A stretch of 64,000 nt of DNA. Origin: Arachidicoccus ginsenosidivorans. GTDB lineage: Bacteria > Bacteroidota > Bacteroidia > Chitinophagales > Chitinophagaceae. This document shows, piece after piece, positions 9,783-21,836 of this stretch; position 1 is the stretch's first letter, and every line of letters starts with the position of its first letter. The stretch spans positions 1,302,001 to 1,366,000 of the forward strand of contig NZ_CP042434.1 of NCBI RefSeq assembly GCF_007971385.1. The letters run 5' to 3'. The notes below the pieces were generated by a model. It was not told the DNA's origin. It made no database searches and worked only from the letters and a program-made list of their open reading frames with translations. A program made the position numbers and the translations under genes.

Positions 9783-9894
9783 TTTTAATCAATTATTTAA
9801 GCTTTTAATTATCAGTCGTTAAACGTAACCAGTTTTTTGGCATCGAAAGAATGGCATAATTATAGCATATTTTGAACTTTAAAACCAAATAATA

Positions 9895-10583
9895 ATGAAA
9901 AAGCTAAAAGTCTCAATTTTTGCACTCGCTTTGGGTGCCGTCATGTTAACCTCTTGTAATGCATACAAAACGCCAATAAAAGTGAACGCGGCGCTGCCAT
10001 AGGTGTAGCAGGTGGTGCAGTTGCTGGTGGCGTTATCGGAAAAATCACAGGTAATACTGCCCTGGGATCTATTATCGGTGCAGCAGTAGGCGGTGGTGCC
10101 GGTTATGTGATTGGCAAAAAAATGGACAAACAAGCAGAAGATATTAAAGAACAGATCCCGGACGCTAAAGTGCAACGTGTGGAAGAAGGGATTGTTGTGG
10201 AATTTAATAGTAAAGTACTCTTTGGCTTTGATCAGTCCAATTTAACGGACGCTTCCAGAAATACGCTGAATAATCTTATTACTATTTTGAACAAATACCC
10301 AGAGACCAACCTTGAAGTACAAGGTCATACGGATAATACTGGGGCAGCAAGTTATAATATGACACTATCCGTTAAAAGGGCGACCTCTGTAGCTGATTAC
10401 CTGAAGGCAAACGGCATTAATAGCTCCAGGCTAACTGTAAAAGGTTTTGGAGAAACAGTGCCTAAATACGATAACAATACAGAAGATGGCCGTGCACAAA
10501 ATCGTAGAGTTGAATTTTTGATTACCGCAAATGATCAAATGAAAGCAGATGCAGCCCAGGAGGCAAAGCAGCAAGGTAAATAA
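9895..10583 (+). CDS. OmpA family lipoprotein with glycine zipper, apparent frameshift
   Basis: The start at 9895 gives a lipoprotein signal (MKKLKVSIFALALGAVMLTSC, lipobox ending at the Cys). A glycine-zipper segment follows (GGAVAGGVIGKITG, GAAVGGGAGYVIG), then an OmpA-like peptidoglycan-binding domain (FGFDQSNLTDASRNTLNNL, VQGHTDNTGAASYN, NRRVEFLI). The signal and body are in different frames; one extra A in the AAAA run at 9967-9970 unites them into 229 aa. It likely sits in the outer membrane and anchors it to the wall. Confidence 0.88.
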
Positions 10584-10693
10584 GTCCTAAGCTTCATTTT
10601 TTCTCTTTGGTTGTTTGAAACAACCTGGTAACTGTCAGAAAATAATCCTATCAATCAGCAAAAAGTATTTAGCTGATATCTCTTATTAAATTT

Positions 10694-10729
10694 AAAGCCC
10701 ACTGAGTAGATAATTACTCAGTGGGCTTT
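10694..10729. terminator. Bidirectional Rho-independent terminator
   Basis: AAAGCCCACTGAGTA at 10694-10708 pairs perfectly with its complement at 10715-10729 across a six-base loop. It lies between the converging OmpA and beta-helix lipoprotein genes. Apart from it I see no gene in 10584-10962. Confidence 0.85.
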
Positions 10730-10962
10730 ATTGTTAGGGGTGTTGGACGGCCCGGACAGTAGGCCTATAGCCTATTACCCTATTATCTTCTTCCCGGACG
10801 CCGGCAATTGCCAAAGCTGGATTCAAAAAAAGGAGACCCGATGGATACATATTATATTTTGTATCAAGGGATCTCCTGACAAACCTGATCACTAAGGCAT
10901 TATACAAAATCAGTCTGCGATAACTTTTATACTTAATACTACTGCTGCTGCTAAGCCGTTGA

Positions 10963-12361
10963 TTATTTTCCCCAAACAGCCCAACCGCTGGTCCAGTCAT
11001 TACTAGCGTCCATTGCACCGATAAAAGTTGTTTTATCAAAGAAACCATTGTCCAGTCCATTGACATCAAATTTACCGGCAGTCGTAAGTGCCTTGGAACC
11101 ATCTTTGGGCTTAAGATTCGGTGCCTGATTATTAAAGGGATCATTAAGGCCTGCATCCGTTGCACTGCTTAACAACTGGGAAAGATTAGATCCCAATGTC
11201 AGGTTAGTGAGGGCAGCTGTATTTAAAATCGTGGAATCTTTTCCGAGTACCAGAAACGGTTTGGTAACGGCCTGTATCAGGCTGTTATAAAACCTGGAGT
11301 CACCGGACTTATAGTTTGTCTGTGTCTGGTCATCTTCAATGATCAACCCACCTTTTTGACTACCCAAAACGATAGAATTAGCCAGCGTTACTTTTGAGCC
11401 TCTTCTAAAGCGCATACCATAGCCAAAATCCGTGGAAGTTCCAGCAGCGTCATTGGGCCCTATCGCTGTAAAATTGGACAATATTGGTGTTGTCATGGGC
11501 GTCGTGCTGAAAGGTATTTTTCCATTGGTATTATCGATTTCGAAGTTATTGGAAAGATCGCCGGTCGTTCCTTTGCTGTCTGTAAAGGCAGGATCCTTGA
11601 TGGAGAGTCCGTACTGGACCTTACCGTGAAAACCGTCATCCATGTCAAAGTCGTCATCGGCGCAGTTATAAGCGATCAGGTATTTACAGTTGACGCTGCC
11701 GCCAAAAAACTCAAAACCGTCATCGAGCCCGCGAACGACTTGAATATGATCAATAGTGGTCCCGTTGCCTACAGTATAAAGGGATAAACCGTTGACTTCA
11801 TCATCGGGATTAACGGCCTTACCTGCATATTCAATCCGGACATATTGTAAGACCCCACTGTTATCTGCGTCATCGGTGCCACCAAATCTTTATGCGCATC
11901 ATTTACGCCACCTTCCAGATTAGCGTGATTGCCATTGCCAGTGGCTTTGCCCACTAATACTAATCCCCCAAATCGCCGGGTTTGGGACTAGTCTCCGCTG
12001 AGGTGAAAACGATAGGATCTGTAGCGGTCCCCTTTGCATTAATTTTGGCTCCTTTGTAGATCACCAGGACACCAGCAGAGTCGTTATTTGAAACAATCTT
12101 GGTTCCAGGTTCAATAGTCAATGTTGCACCAGCCTCTACATATACGTAGCCTCTGAGCCGGTAGACCTTATCTTTGGTCCAGCTTACATCTTTGGTAATA
12201 GAACCGCGCACATCGGTGGTATTTGATGGATCCACCGGTGGGATAATACCGCTATCATCAGTGGACTTGCTGCAGGAAGCGGCCATCACCATCACCGCTG
12301 TGGCCAGCCCCAGCAGGCACACTGATTTGAATGATTTGAAAGAAAAATGTGATTTTTTCAT
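10963..12361 (-). CDS. Beta-helix lipoprotein partnered with a TonB receptor, two apparent frameshifts
   Basis: The N-terminus is a lipoprotein signal with lipobox MAASC. The body has repeating strand motifs of right-handed beta-helix proteins of Bacteroidota (ATLTIEPGTKIVS, GLSLYTVGNGTTIDHIQVV, DDGFEFFGGSVNCKYL). As written it is split into three frames. Adding one base at the C5 run 11965-11969 and one at CC 11879-11880 gives a single 466-aa protein with family-like sequence throughout. Such proteins are often encoded next to a TonB receptor and are presumed surface lipoproteins; their ligand is unknown. Confidence 0.8.
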
Positions 12362-12475
12362 GATTTTTAATTTGATTTAAATTGCGTTCTAATTGTCTTT
12401 AAATTGCTTTTCTTAAGCCATTTGTGTTTGTTGGTAATTTTTGTCTGCTTTTAAATGAGTATTTAGTTTGTTGAT

Positions 12476-15378
12476 TTAAAACTGGTATTTAATGGATAAA
12501 TTAAATGCTCTGGCTGGATTAAACTGTCTGGTAATCTTATCGGTTTTAGGATTATATCCGGTGCCCGCATTCCCTGTACTAGCATCAAACTTATAGTACC
12601 AATCCTGGGATTGTGCCAGTAGATCCTTGACGGAGAGTTTTAGCTCCAGCTTTTTAGATTTTAGTAATCGGTAGCTGATCTGGGCATCCATTACATCTCT
12701 GCCCTTTTCATAAATATTCAACTGACCGTCGCCCTGGCCTCTGAAGGCCAACCTGGGTCCTGCTTTTTGATAAAGCAGGTTAAAGGCCAAATCTCCCTGT
12801 GTATAACTTAGGCCCGCACCAATAAGATAGGGCGATTGTCCCTGCATCAGACTTTTGCCTTTGGCACCGCTTAATTGGATATCACCATCAACATAGGTAG
12901 CATTGCCATAAAATGTCCATTTATTAAAGAAGGGATTGCCTAAAAAGTCTAATTTCTTTCTGATTTCTATTTCTGCGCCATATAATTGTGCATTATCAGC
13001 ATTCTGGTAGTTCAGGATGCCGTTCCCCTGGTTAATTTGCTCTATCGGATCTTTGAAGTGCTTATAGAATACGCTGGCCGATAAAATCTCTCCAGCCCCG
13101 GGAAAGAACTCATAACGAAAATCAAGATTGGTGATTTTACTGCGGGTCAGATTTGGATTGCCCCTGTAGATAAAATCCTTGCTATAATCATATAAACTAT
13201 AATCGGCCAATTCTCTGAATTCGGGACGGTTGACCGATTGCGAACCCGCCAATCTGAGGTTCATCTTCACTCCGGGTCGGTAAGTCAGAATGGCTGATGG
13301 TAGGATATCGGTATTATTCTTTTCAATGACCTTACCAGAGGTCGGTATCAGTTGCTGGTTATAATGACTTAGTTTAGCGCCCCATTTTAAGGTCCAGTTA
13401 TCCAGCCATTTGTTTTCCAACATAATAAATCCGTTTGTATTCCACGCTTTACCCAGATAATCGGTTGAATTGTTACCAATGGTGGCAACCGTTACCTTAA
13501 ACGCTTCAATGTTCTCTTTGGTAAACAGGTTATAGGGGTCGGATGGATCTGCCGGCAAAGTGGTGCCATAGGCGTTCAGGGTAGCATAACCCAAGGCTTC
13601 CACAATAACATCCTTTTTTCGGTAATAGGTATTCATTCCGGCCTTTATAAGCTGACTTCTATCACCCATTTTAAAATTATAACTGTAATCCAGGCTGCCT
13701 CCAAATTGCTGCTCCAGGTTGCTTGAGTAAACTCTACCGGCATTTTGGATAGCCGGAGAGTTTTCATTACTGAGTTTTCTTTCATAACCGCCAAGGGCAT
13801 TTTCATTTAAGGTAAGAATGGTCTCATCCGGACTATAATGGTACGTTCTTGCATAGGAGAGATTCCAGTTTAGTTGTTGGCTTGTTTTAAAATCGTGGAT
13901 GCCTTGCAAAACAGATTGTACAAGGCCGTCTCTGTTGGCTTTAGAGGCACTGCTGATAAATGGCTGTGGCATTTCATTGGACAGATTAGCCCCGGCTCTT
14001 TGTGTTAGCTCACTGGTTAATTGGTTGTTATAGATGTTTTTAAACAACAGGCGGTTGCGACTATTAAAGGCATAGCTTAGATTTAACAAGGCGTAATGTG
14101 CATATTTATAGGCGTACTGCGTTGAGCTACTGTTATAGATTTCCCTTTTGTCTATCGAATAGTCTTTAATCGATCCTGTGAGTACTTCTCTGGAAGCGCT
14201 ATACCCCAGGGAATAGATATAGCCAAACTTTTTATCACTGCTGGTATATCTGGTATCCCCGCCTGTATAGGCAATACTGATATCTGGTAGGCTGTTTGCT
14301 GTCTTCTTAAAGCCAAAATTATTGGAGAATTTTTCAGTTACTGCCATCTTAATACCATCATCTTGATGGCTAAAATCACTTTTATAGTGGTTGTAAGCGG
14401 CTGGCAGACTACGACGCTCATCGAAATACCCTGTAAAATCATATTTACCAGTTACGGTTGATTTTTTAAAGGCCCTAAAGGTGGTATTGCCCTGATAACC
14501 TAAGGAAAGCGATAGTTCACTTACTCTTTTATTCGGAAAATCTTTGGTGGTAATATCTATGGCGCCCCCTGCAAAGTCGGCCGGCAGATCTGGCGTCATG
14601 GACTTATAGATCAAAACTTGATCTATAAGGGATGCTGGAATGATATTAAAGGCAAATGCTTTTTTATCGGGTTCTGTGGAGGGCAACAGGGCACCATTCA
14701 TCTTGGCAGTATTATAGCGTTCATTAAGGCCGCGGATAATCACAAATTTATCATCCTGAACAGATGCCCCACTGATTCTTTTTAAGACATCACCCATATT
14801 TCTATCAGGTGATTTTTGATAATGTCCTGACTGATGCCATCAGAGATGGCAGAAGCGGCTTTCTGATGGGCATATACCAAATCCAGGCTGCCACTACTGC
14901 GCCTAACAGCAGAAACGCTTACATCTTCTAAGTCGTTCAAGCTTGCGATTAATTCAATTTTAATCAATTGGTCCTTTTGCTGAAAAGGTCTAAGTATTTT
15001 TGTTGTTGGCTGGTAACCGATCGCCTCCACACTAATGGTGCAGGAGGAGTCCTTGGGGACCATCAGCTGAAACTGGCCATCTGACTCACTGACGGCGCCT
15101 GAATGCCCATTTAGAATCTTAATGGTGGCTCCTTGGACAGGCAGGCCTTTTTCATCCATCACCTGGCCGTTTAATTGAATTTTGCTGTCGTCCACAGGCT
15201 TTGCCTGGGCAGGCTGCCAGTTACCTGTGACCATAACTAAGGTCATCATTGAAGTCAGCATCAGGTAACATAAGGATAAAGAAAATTTAAATTTCAAGTA
15301 ATTTGTGTTTAGTGATCTAAGTAATTGCTTATTTACGCGGCAAAAATAGGCGTGCAGTGTTATGGCAAGGTTACGCAT
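12476..15378 (-). CDS. TonB-dependent receptor with carboxypeptidase-regulatory-like domain, apparent frameshift
   Basis: The N-terminal piece has a signal region and a CarboxypepD_reg-like domain (IQLNGQVMDEKGLPVQGATIK). After the break come the plug (GASVQDDKFVIIRGLNERY, NIIPASLIDQVLIYKS) and a beta-barrel ending in aromatic NLSIKYQF, the usual outer-membrane signature. One extra base at the T5 run 14813-14817 turns the junction into IIKKSPDRNMGDVLKRISG and gives 967 aa. There is no SusD gene, so this is not a SusCD pair; the partner is the beta-helix lipoprotein 115 bases downstream. The substrate is unknown. The exact start is uncertain because several Met codons precede the signal region. 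Confidence 0.87.
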
Positions 15379-15528
15379 TGATTAATTCAATGTTACCAGA
15401 TCAGTCGTAGTTGCTTTAATTCTGTTTTGTTCATTTTGCCCTTGTAATCATTTTGCTTTTGCCCGTTCTTCGAAAAAAACCAGTCGATTACCCTTTGATT
15501 AGCTAAAAATTAGGCAACTTTGCAAAGC

Positions 15529-16776
15529 ATGAAGCAACTGTGGATTATATTAATAGCTGTTGGTTGTTCGTTGACTGTTTATGGTCAGCAACGTCATTCA
15601 GACACCACTGCTCCTAAACAAAGTACCGGCCAGAAAGTCGCTACCAAGGATTCGGGACGGGCAGGCCATGCTGTATCCAGCCAACAGACAAAAGGTAGAG
15701 ATACTAGCAAAAAGCAACCCGTTAAATCAGCTGTAGGTAAATTGTCTTCAGATACCAACACAAATAAGACAAGTCGCTTACAGGTAGATTCCACCAGGAT
15801 TACTGGTCAGGATAGCCTTAAACGCAAAGCATCACTAGGTGTAGCGACCAAGGCCAATCATTCTGGCGACTCCACTTCCCCTATTAAACTTAGTCCAGAA
15901 CAGGAAGCTGCCCGCCAAAAACAGCAGGATGCTGACCGTTTAAAGGCACTTAAGGACTCTATTTATAAAGCACATACTGATGCCATTAGGGAAAGGTTGG
16001 CAAAACAAGCTGCCTTAAATCCGGGTAATCAGCCTGATTATACCATTTTTTTCCCGGATTATTTTTATCAGAACAGTAGTAGTACTGGGGACACCAGTGC
16101 CTTGGTTAGTTTCCACAATTATAAGGACCGGGATTTACTTTTTTACGCTTTTTTAGGGATTGCTTTTCTTTTGGGACTCATCAAAGTAATTTTCCCCAGG
16201 TATTTCAACCAGGTTTTCTGGTTTTTTCTGCATCCCAATGACCGAAAAAACAATGTTTCAGACCAAATACGCGGTCAAAACATCCTGCCTTCTTTGCTTT
16301 TAAATCTTTTTTTTGTGCTGACAGGAGGACTGTTTTTGACGGAAATTTTACGTCCAGGCATCCCGGGAGCTAATTTTTGGTCCAGTTGGCTGCTATTCAC
16401 TGGCCTATTAACAGGGGTCTATCTTGTTAAATATTTGGTGATTTTACTCTCCGGATGGGTGTTTGGGGCGCCCATTGCTGCCACAATTTATAATCAGGTC
16501 GTTTTTTCCATCAATAAAATAATTGGTTTGCTACTCCTTCCGGCAACGCTTTTAATCAGTTATGGGACAGATCAGACCCTTGGCCAAGTCTTAACGGCTG
16601 TTTTAGTTATAATATCAATTCTTTTAATATATCGCTATATCGCTTCCTTCCTGCTAATTAAAGGCAAGCTCAAGGTGAGTGCATTCCACTTTATTTTGTA
16701 CCTTTGCGCGGTTGAAATAATACCCTTGTTACTTGTTTACAAAGTATTATTGACCAATATAGGAAGGTTCGTGTAA
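15529..16776 (+). CDS. DUF4271 domain membrane protein
   Basis: I take the ATG at 15529 (MKQLWIILIAVGCSLTVYGQ, a signal peptide). A Ser/Thr/Lys-rich low-complexity region covers about residues 20-155, followed by the DUF4271 domain with about seven helices (DRDLLFYAFLGIAFLLG, FNQVFWFFLHPNDRKN). DUF4271 proteins are conserved in Bacteroidota, typically upstream of hemD as here; their function is unknown. Confidence 0.82.
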   Translation: MKQLWIILIAVGCSLTVYGQQRHSDTTAPKQSTGQKVATKDSGRAGHAVSSQQTKGRDTSKKQPVKSAVGKLSSDTNTNKTSRLQVDSTRITGQDSLKRKASLGVATKANHSGDSTSPIKLSPEQEAARQKQQDADRLKALKDSIYKAHTDAIRERLAKQAALNPGNQPDYTIFFPDYFYQNSSSTGDTSALVSFHNYKDRDLLFYAFLGIAFLLGLIKVIFPRYFNQVFWFFLHPNDRKNNVSDQIRGQNILPSLLLNLFFVLTGGLFLTEILRPGIPGANFWSSWLLFTGLLTGVYLVKYLVILLSGWVFGAPIAATIYNQVVFSINKIIGLLLLPATLLISYGTDQTLGQVLTAVLVIISILLIYRYIASFLLIKGKLKVSAFHFILYLCAVEIIPLLLVYKVLLTNIGRFV

Positions 16777-16817
16777 CCGACTCCTATTCCATTATTCTAT
16801 CGACATTATAATAATTT

Positions 16818-17633
16818 ATGGTAAAAAGTGAAGGTAAGAGCTTGATTCCGGCAATGGTGAATACTAGAATACTCATTACCCAGCCCAAACCAAGTAGTGA
16901 GAAATCGCCTTATTACGATTTGGCGAAAAAACACAATGCCGAATTAGTTTTTCATCCGTTTATAAAACTGGAAGGGCTATCTGCAAAGGAATTCAGGAAA
17001 CAGAAAATCGATATTACAAAGTTCAGTGCGGTGATTTTCACCAGTAGAAATGCTATTGATCATTTCTTCCGTATGTGTGAAGAAATGAAGATCTCTGTCA
17101 GCCAGGATACCAAGTATTTTTGTGTAGCTGAAGCGATTGCTTTATACCTGCAGAAATTTATCCTATACAGAAAAAGAAAGGTCTTTTTTGGCGCTGACGG
17201 GACAAATAAGAGCATTTTTGACGTAATTAACAAACATAAAGAAAATGAACGCTTTCTATATGTTTGTAGTGAAAATCAACAGGATAGTGACATAGTCAAC
17301 TGGTTGAAAACCAATAATTGTTCTTTTGAATTAGGCTTTATGTACCGGACGGTTTCCAATGACATCAAAAGTGTAATTGATAATCAGCACTATGATATCA
17401 TTTGTTTTTTTACACCAAGCGGTATCCGTTGCTTACTGGACTCCTATCCTGATTTTGGTCAATCAGACACCCTGGTCGGCACTTTTGGCAGCGGTACCTT
17501 CAGAGCCTGCGGACAAGAAGGACTGACAGCCACTATTGTTGCCCCTTCTGAAAAAAGCCCCAATATGGCGGTAGCCTTGGATAATTTCCTCACCCAACAA
17601 GAAGAAGTTGCCACTAAAAAGGTAAAAAAATAG
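16818..17633 (+). CDS. hemD: Uroporphyrinogen-III synthase
   Basis: 271 aa, two-lobed HemD fold: RILITQPKP and SAVIFTSRNAIDHFF in the first lobe, FLYVCSENQQDSDIVNWL and DIICFFTPSGIRCLLD in the second. It converts hydroxymethylbilane to uroporphyrinogen III in tetrapyrrole synthesis. Sequence conservation in this family is low, but the TSRNA and FTPSG motifs and the DUF4271 neighbour support the call. A second in-frame ATG 12 codons in is also possible as a start. Confidence 0.86.
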   Translation: MVKSEGKSLIPAMVNTRILITQPKPSSEKSPYYDLAKKHNAELVFHPFIKLEGLSAKEFRKQKIDITKFSAVIFTSRNAIDHFFRMCEEMKISVSQDTKYFCVAEAIALYLQKFILYRKRKVFFGADGTNKSIFDVINKHKENERFLYVCSENQQDSDIVNWLKTNNCSFELGFMYRTVSNDIKSVIDNQHYDIICFFTPSGIRCLLDSYPDFGQSDTLVGTFGSGTFRACGQEGLTATIVAPSEKSPNMAVALDNFLTQQEEVATKKVKK

Positions 17634-17672
17634 CCGGTTTTAAAACCAACGTAGCCTCTATTCATATTATTT

Positions 17673-17701
17673 AAGCGCCCCTTATTTACCAGGAGGCGCT
17701 T
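17673..17701 (+). terminator. Rho-independent terminator after hemD
   Basis: AAGCGCC at 17673-17679 pairs with GGCGCTT at 17695-17701, extended by CCT/AGG with one bulge, and is followed by TTTCTTTT. Confidence 0.75.
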
Positions 17702-17755
17702 TTCTTTTATGCGCCACTTTTATGCGCCAAAAATGTATTAAAAATCAGTATTTAT

Positions 17756-17786
17756 TTTGGCTGCTTTCAAAAAACAATTACTTTTG
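17756..17786 (+). promoter_or_regulatory. Promoter of the acyl-CoA dehydrogenase gene
   Basis: TTTG at 17756-17759, a 19-base spacer and TACTTTTG at 17779-17786 match the Bacteroidota promoter (TTTG-N19-TAnnTTTG). The gene starts 34 bases after the -7 box. Confidence 0.75.
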
Positions 17787-17819
17787 TAACGAATGTTAGT
17801 TAGTAATTAAAATAAAAAG

Positions 17820-18965
17820 ATGCAAGCAGTTCAGACAAGTGAATTAACACAAGAAATCAGGCAGATGGCCCAAGAATTTGCCGCAAAAAATATAAAGCCG
17901 CATGTGATGGAGTGGGATGAGGCGCAAAAGTTCCCTATAGAAGTATTTAAACAACTGGGGCAGCTCGGTATGATGGGTGTTTTAGTACCGGAACATTATG
18001 GTGGCGCCGGACTAGGCTATCATGAATATAAAGTAGTTATTGAAGAAATTGCCAAAGTTTGCGGGAGCATCGGTCTCAGCGTAGCAGCACATAATTCATT
18101 ATGTACCAATCATATACTTACTTTCGGCAATGAAGATCAAAAACAAAATTATTTGCCTAAGCTGGCCTCTGGTGAGCATATTGGTGCCTGGGCCTTAACA
18201 GAGCCGAATACAGGGAGCGATGCCGGTAATATGAAATGCGTAGCAACAAGACAAGGAGACGATTGGGTCATTAATGGTACAAAATGTTGGATCACCCATG
18301 GTATTTCAGCTGACAGGGTGGTACTACTTGCCAGAACAGGTCCTGCGCATACAAGGGATAACTGCACTGCCTTTATCATTGAAAGAGGTATGGCTGGCTT
18401 TAAGGCAGGGAAAAAAGAAAATAAATTAGGCATGCGTGCCAGTGAGACCGCAGAAATCATTTTCGATAATTGCGTAGTCGCTGATGCGTATCGTATGGGG
18501 GAAGTCGGTGAAGGATTTAAACAGGCAATGACTATTTTGGACGGTGGCAGGATCTCCATTGCAGCCCTCTCCTTAGGGATCGCAAAAGGGGCATTCGAGG
18601 CGGCACTTGCCTATAGTCAGCAGCGCAAACAATTTGACAAGCCCATTAGTTCTTTTCAGGGAATTAGTTTTAAACTGGCAGATATGGCTACGGAAATTGA
18701 AGCTGCGGATCTGTTGATCCAACGGGCCTGTCAATTGAAGGAAGATCATGCTAATCTGACCAAGGAATCCGCTATGGCAAAATATTATGCCAGTGAGGTA
18801 GCGGTTAGAACAGCCACTGAAGCAGTTCAGATTTTTGGCGGCTATGGCTATACCAAGGATTTTCCGGTAGAGAAGTTTTATCGGGATGCCAAGCTCTGCA
18901 CCATCGGGGAAGGCACTTCAGAAATCCAGAAAATCGTCATTGCCCGTGAAATTCTAAAAGGGTAA
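17820..18965 (+). CDS. Acyl-CoA dehydrogenase
   Basis: 381 aa, full family length. Signatures are [16 protein letters not shown] (FAD/substrate region), [13 protein letters not shown], and the C-terminal [19 protein letters not shown] with the catalytic glutamate region [15 protein letters not shown] typical of short-chain and butyryl-type enzymes. It catalyses the first oxidation of beta-oxidation with electron transfer flavoprotein as acceptor. Chain-length preference is not determined. It is a single-gene unit with its own promoter and terminator. Confidence 0.92.
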   Translation: MQAVQTSELTQEIRQMAQEFAAKNIKPHVMEWDEAQKFPIEVFKQLGQLGMMGVLVPEHYGGAGLGYHEYKVVIEEIAKVCGSIGLSVAAHNSLCTNHILTFGNEDQKQNYLPKLASGEHIGAWALTEPNTGSDAGNMKCVATRQGDDWVINGTKCWITHGISADRVVLLARTGPAHTRDNCTAFIIERGMAGFKAGKKENKLGMRASETAEIIFDNCVVADAYRMGEVGEGFKQAMTILDGGRISIAALSLGIAKGAFEAALAYSQQRKQFDKPISSFQGISFKLADMATEIEAADLLIQRACQLKEDHANLTKESAMAKYYASEVAVRTATEAVQIFGGYGYTKDFPVEKFYRDAKLCTIGEGTSEIQKIVIAREILKG

Positions 18966-19025
18966 ATTATAAGCGGAAATAAAGAAACTTAGGATGTTGT
19001 AACAATAGTTTCAACTGTCTTAACT

Positions 19026-19080
19026 AAAAATAAGGTCCGGATCCTGTAAGCGTTTATGACAGGATCCAGACCTTATTTTT
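19026..19080. terminator. Bidirectional terminator between acyl-CoA dehydrogenase and pyrG
   Basis: A 22-base arm at 19026-19047 pairs with 19059-19080 with one mismatch; A5 and T5 tracts at the ends serve both converging genes. Confidence 0.85.
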
Positions 19081-19140
19081 GACTTATTATTTTTTATTTA
19101 TTTTTCTTATTTGCTCATTTGTTATCTCCTACACTTTACA

Positions 19141-21007
<1,867 letters not shown>

Positions 21008-21078
21008 ACTGAATTGCAACCTTTGTAATCTCATGAAATTCAGCTTAATTATGAACCTTCTATTTCATTGCATAAAAA

Positions 21079-21114
21079 ACCACCTCTAGCGGCAAAAAGC
21101 TTAAAAGAGGTGGT
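21079..21114 (-). terminator. Terminator of the 21156-21677 lipoprotein gene
   Basis: ACCACCTCT at 21079-21087 pairs with AGAGGTGGT at 21106-21114. On the minus strand the hairpin is followed by a run of six T. Confidence 0.78.
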
Positions 21115-21155
21115 CACCTTCAACGAACAAAAATCGCAAAATGTTCCGTTCTTAT

Positions 21156-21677
21156 TTAAAAACGGGAATCCGACAATGTATTTCTATTATTTTTGCGTAC
21201 AAATTTCACGACTGTAGAGGTACTATCGGCTGTCTTATCGCCAAATTCCACATCTCCCTTGACCCCTTTTGTAACAATCAGGGAATCCTGAGACAGTTCA
21301 TAGTCACCATTTACCTCAAATTGTTCAGTTTCACTCAAGGCCAATTTGGCATCGATGGTTGGTTGATCCTTTTCGGTATCCAAAGTATAGGTGCCGAGCA
21401 GTGGCGTATTTTCTGCGCCATAGGTTCCTTTTATGGAATCAGCAGTTTCTGTGCCTTCAAAAAATGTCAGGTTCAGGGTTTTAACCAGTGCATCTTGATC
21501 TGTATTGGTGGTTTCAATAGCGACCCCATCAATAAATCCAGTCATGACATAGGAGGCGCCCGTCCAATTACCCTGGATTTCTACGGTGGGATCAATAGGT
21601 GTTACTGGATTGTCATCTTTAGAACAGGCAACAATCAGCAAAGTAGCCGCAGCTGCGGTTAACAGAATCTTTTTCAT
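21156..21677 (-). CDS. Hypothetical lipocalin-like lipoprotein
   Basis: 173 aa with a lipoprotein signal (MKKILLTAAAATLLIVAC, lipobox Cys at residue 18). The rest alternates short strands (IQGNWTGASYVM, GTYTLDTEKDQPTID), compatible with the small lipocalin-like lipoproteins of Bacteroidota. No specific ligand or family can be named. Confidence 0.6.
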   Translation of the reverse strand: MKKILLTAAAATLLIVACSKDDNPVTPIDPTVEIQGNWTGASYVMTGFIDGVAIETTNTDQDALVKTLNLTFFEGTETADSIKGTYGAENTPLLGTYTLDTEKDQPTIDAKLALSETEQFEVNGDYELSQDSLIVTKGVKGDVEFGDKTADSTSTVVKFVRKNNRNTLSDSRF

Positions 21678-21836
21678 CGGTTTAATTTTTGTATAATAAT
21701 AAAATAATACCCTAAGAACGTTCTGTTAATGTGATTCGCTACAGGTGGTCCTAAAAAGTTGACACATAATTTTATTTTATATAAAACAACCCGATTTCTT
21801 CCCTACATTGAGTAGTTTAAATTTTATGGCGTTTTT

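Noticed and set aside
10734-11165. 143-codon frame over the 3' end of the beta-helix gene
   Set aside because: It overlaps the better-supported lipoprotein frame and has no family-like sequence.
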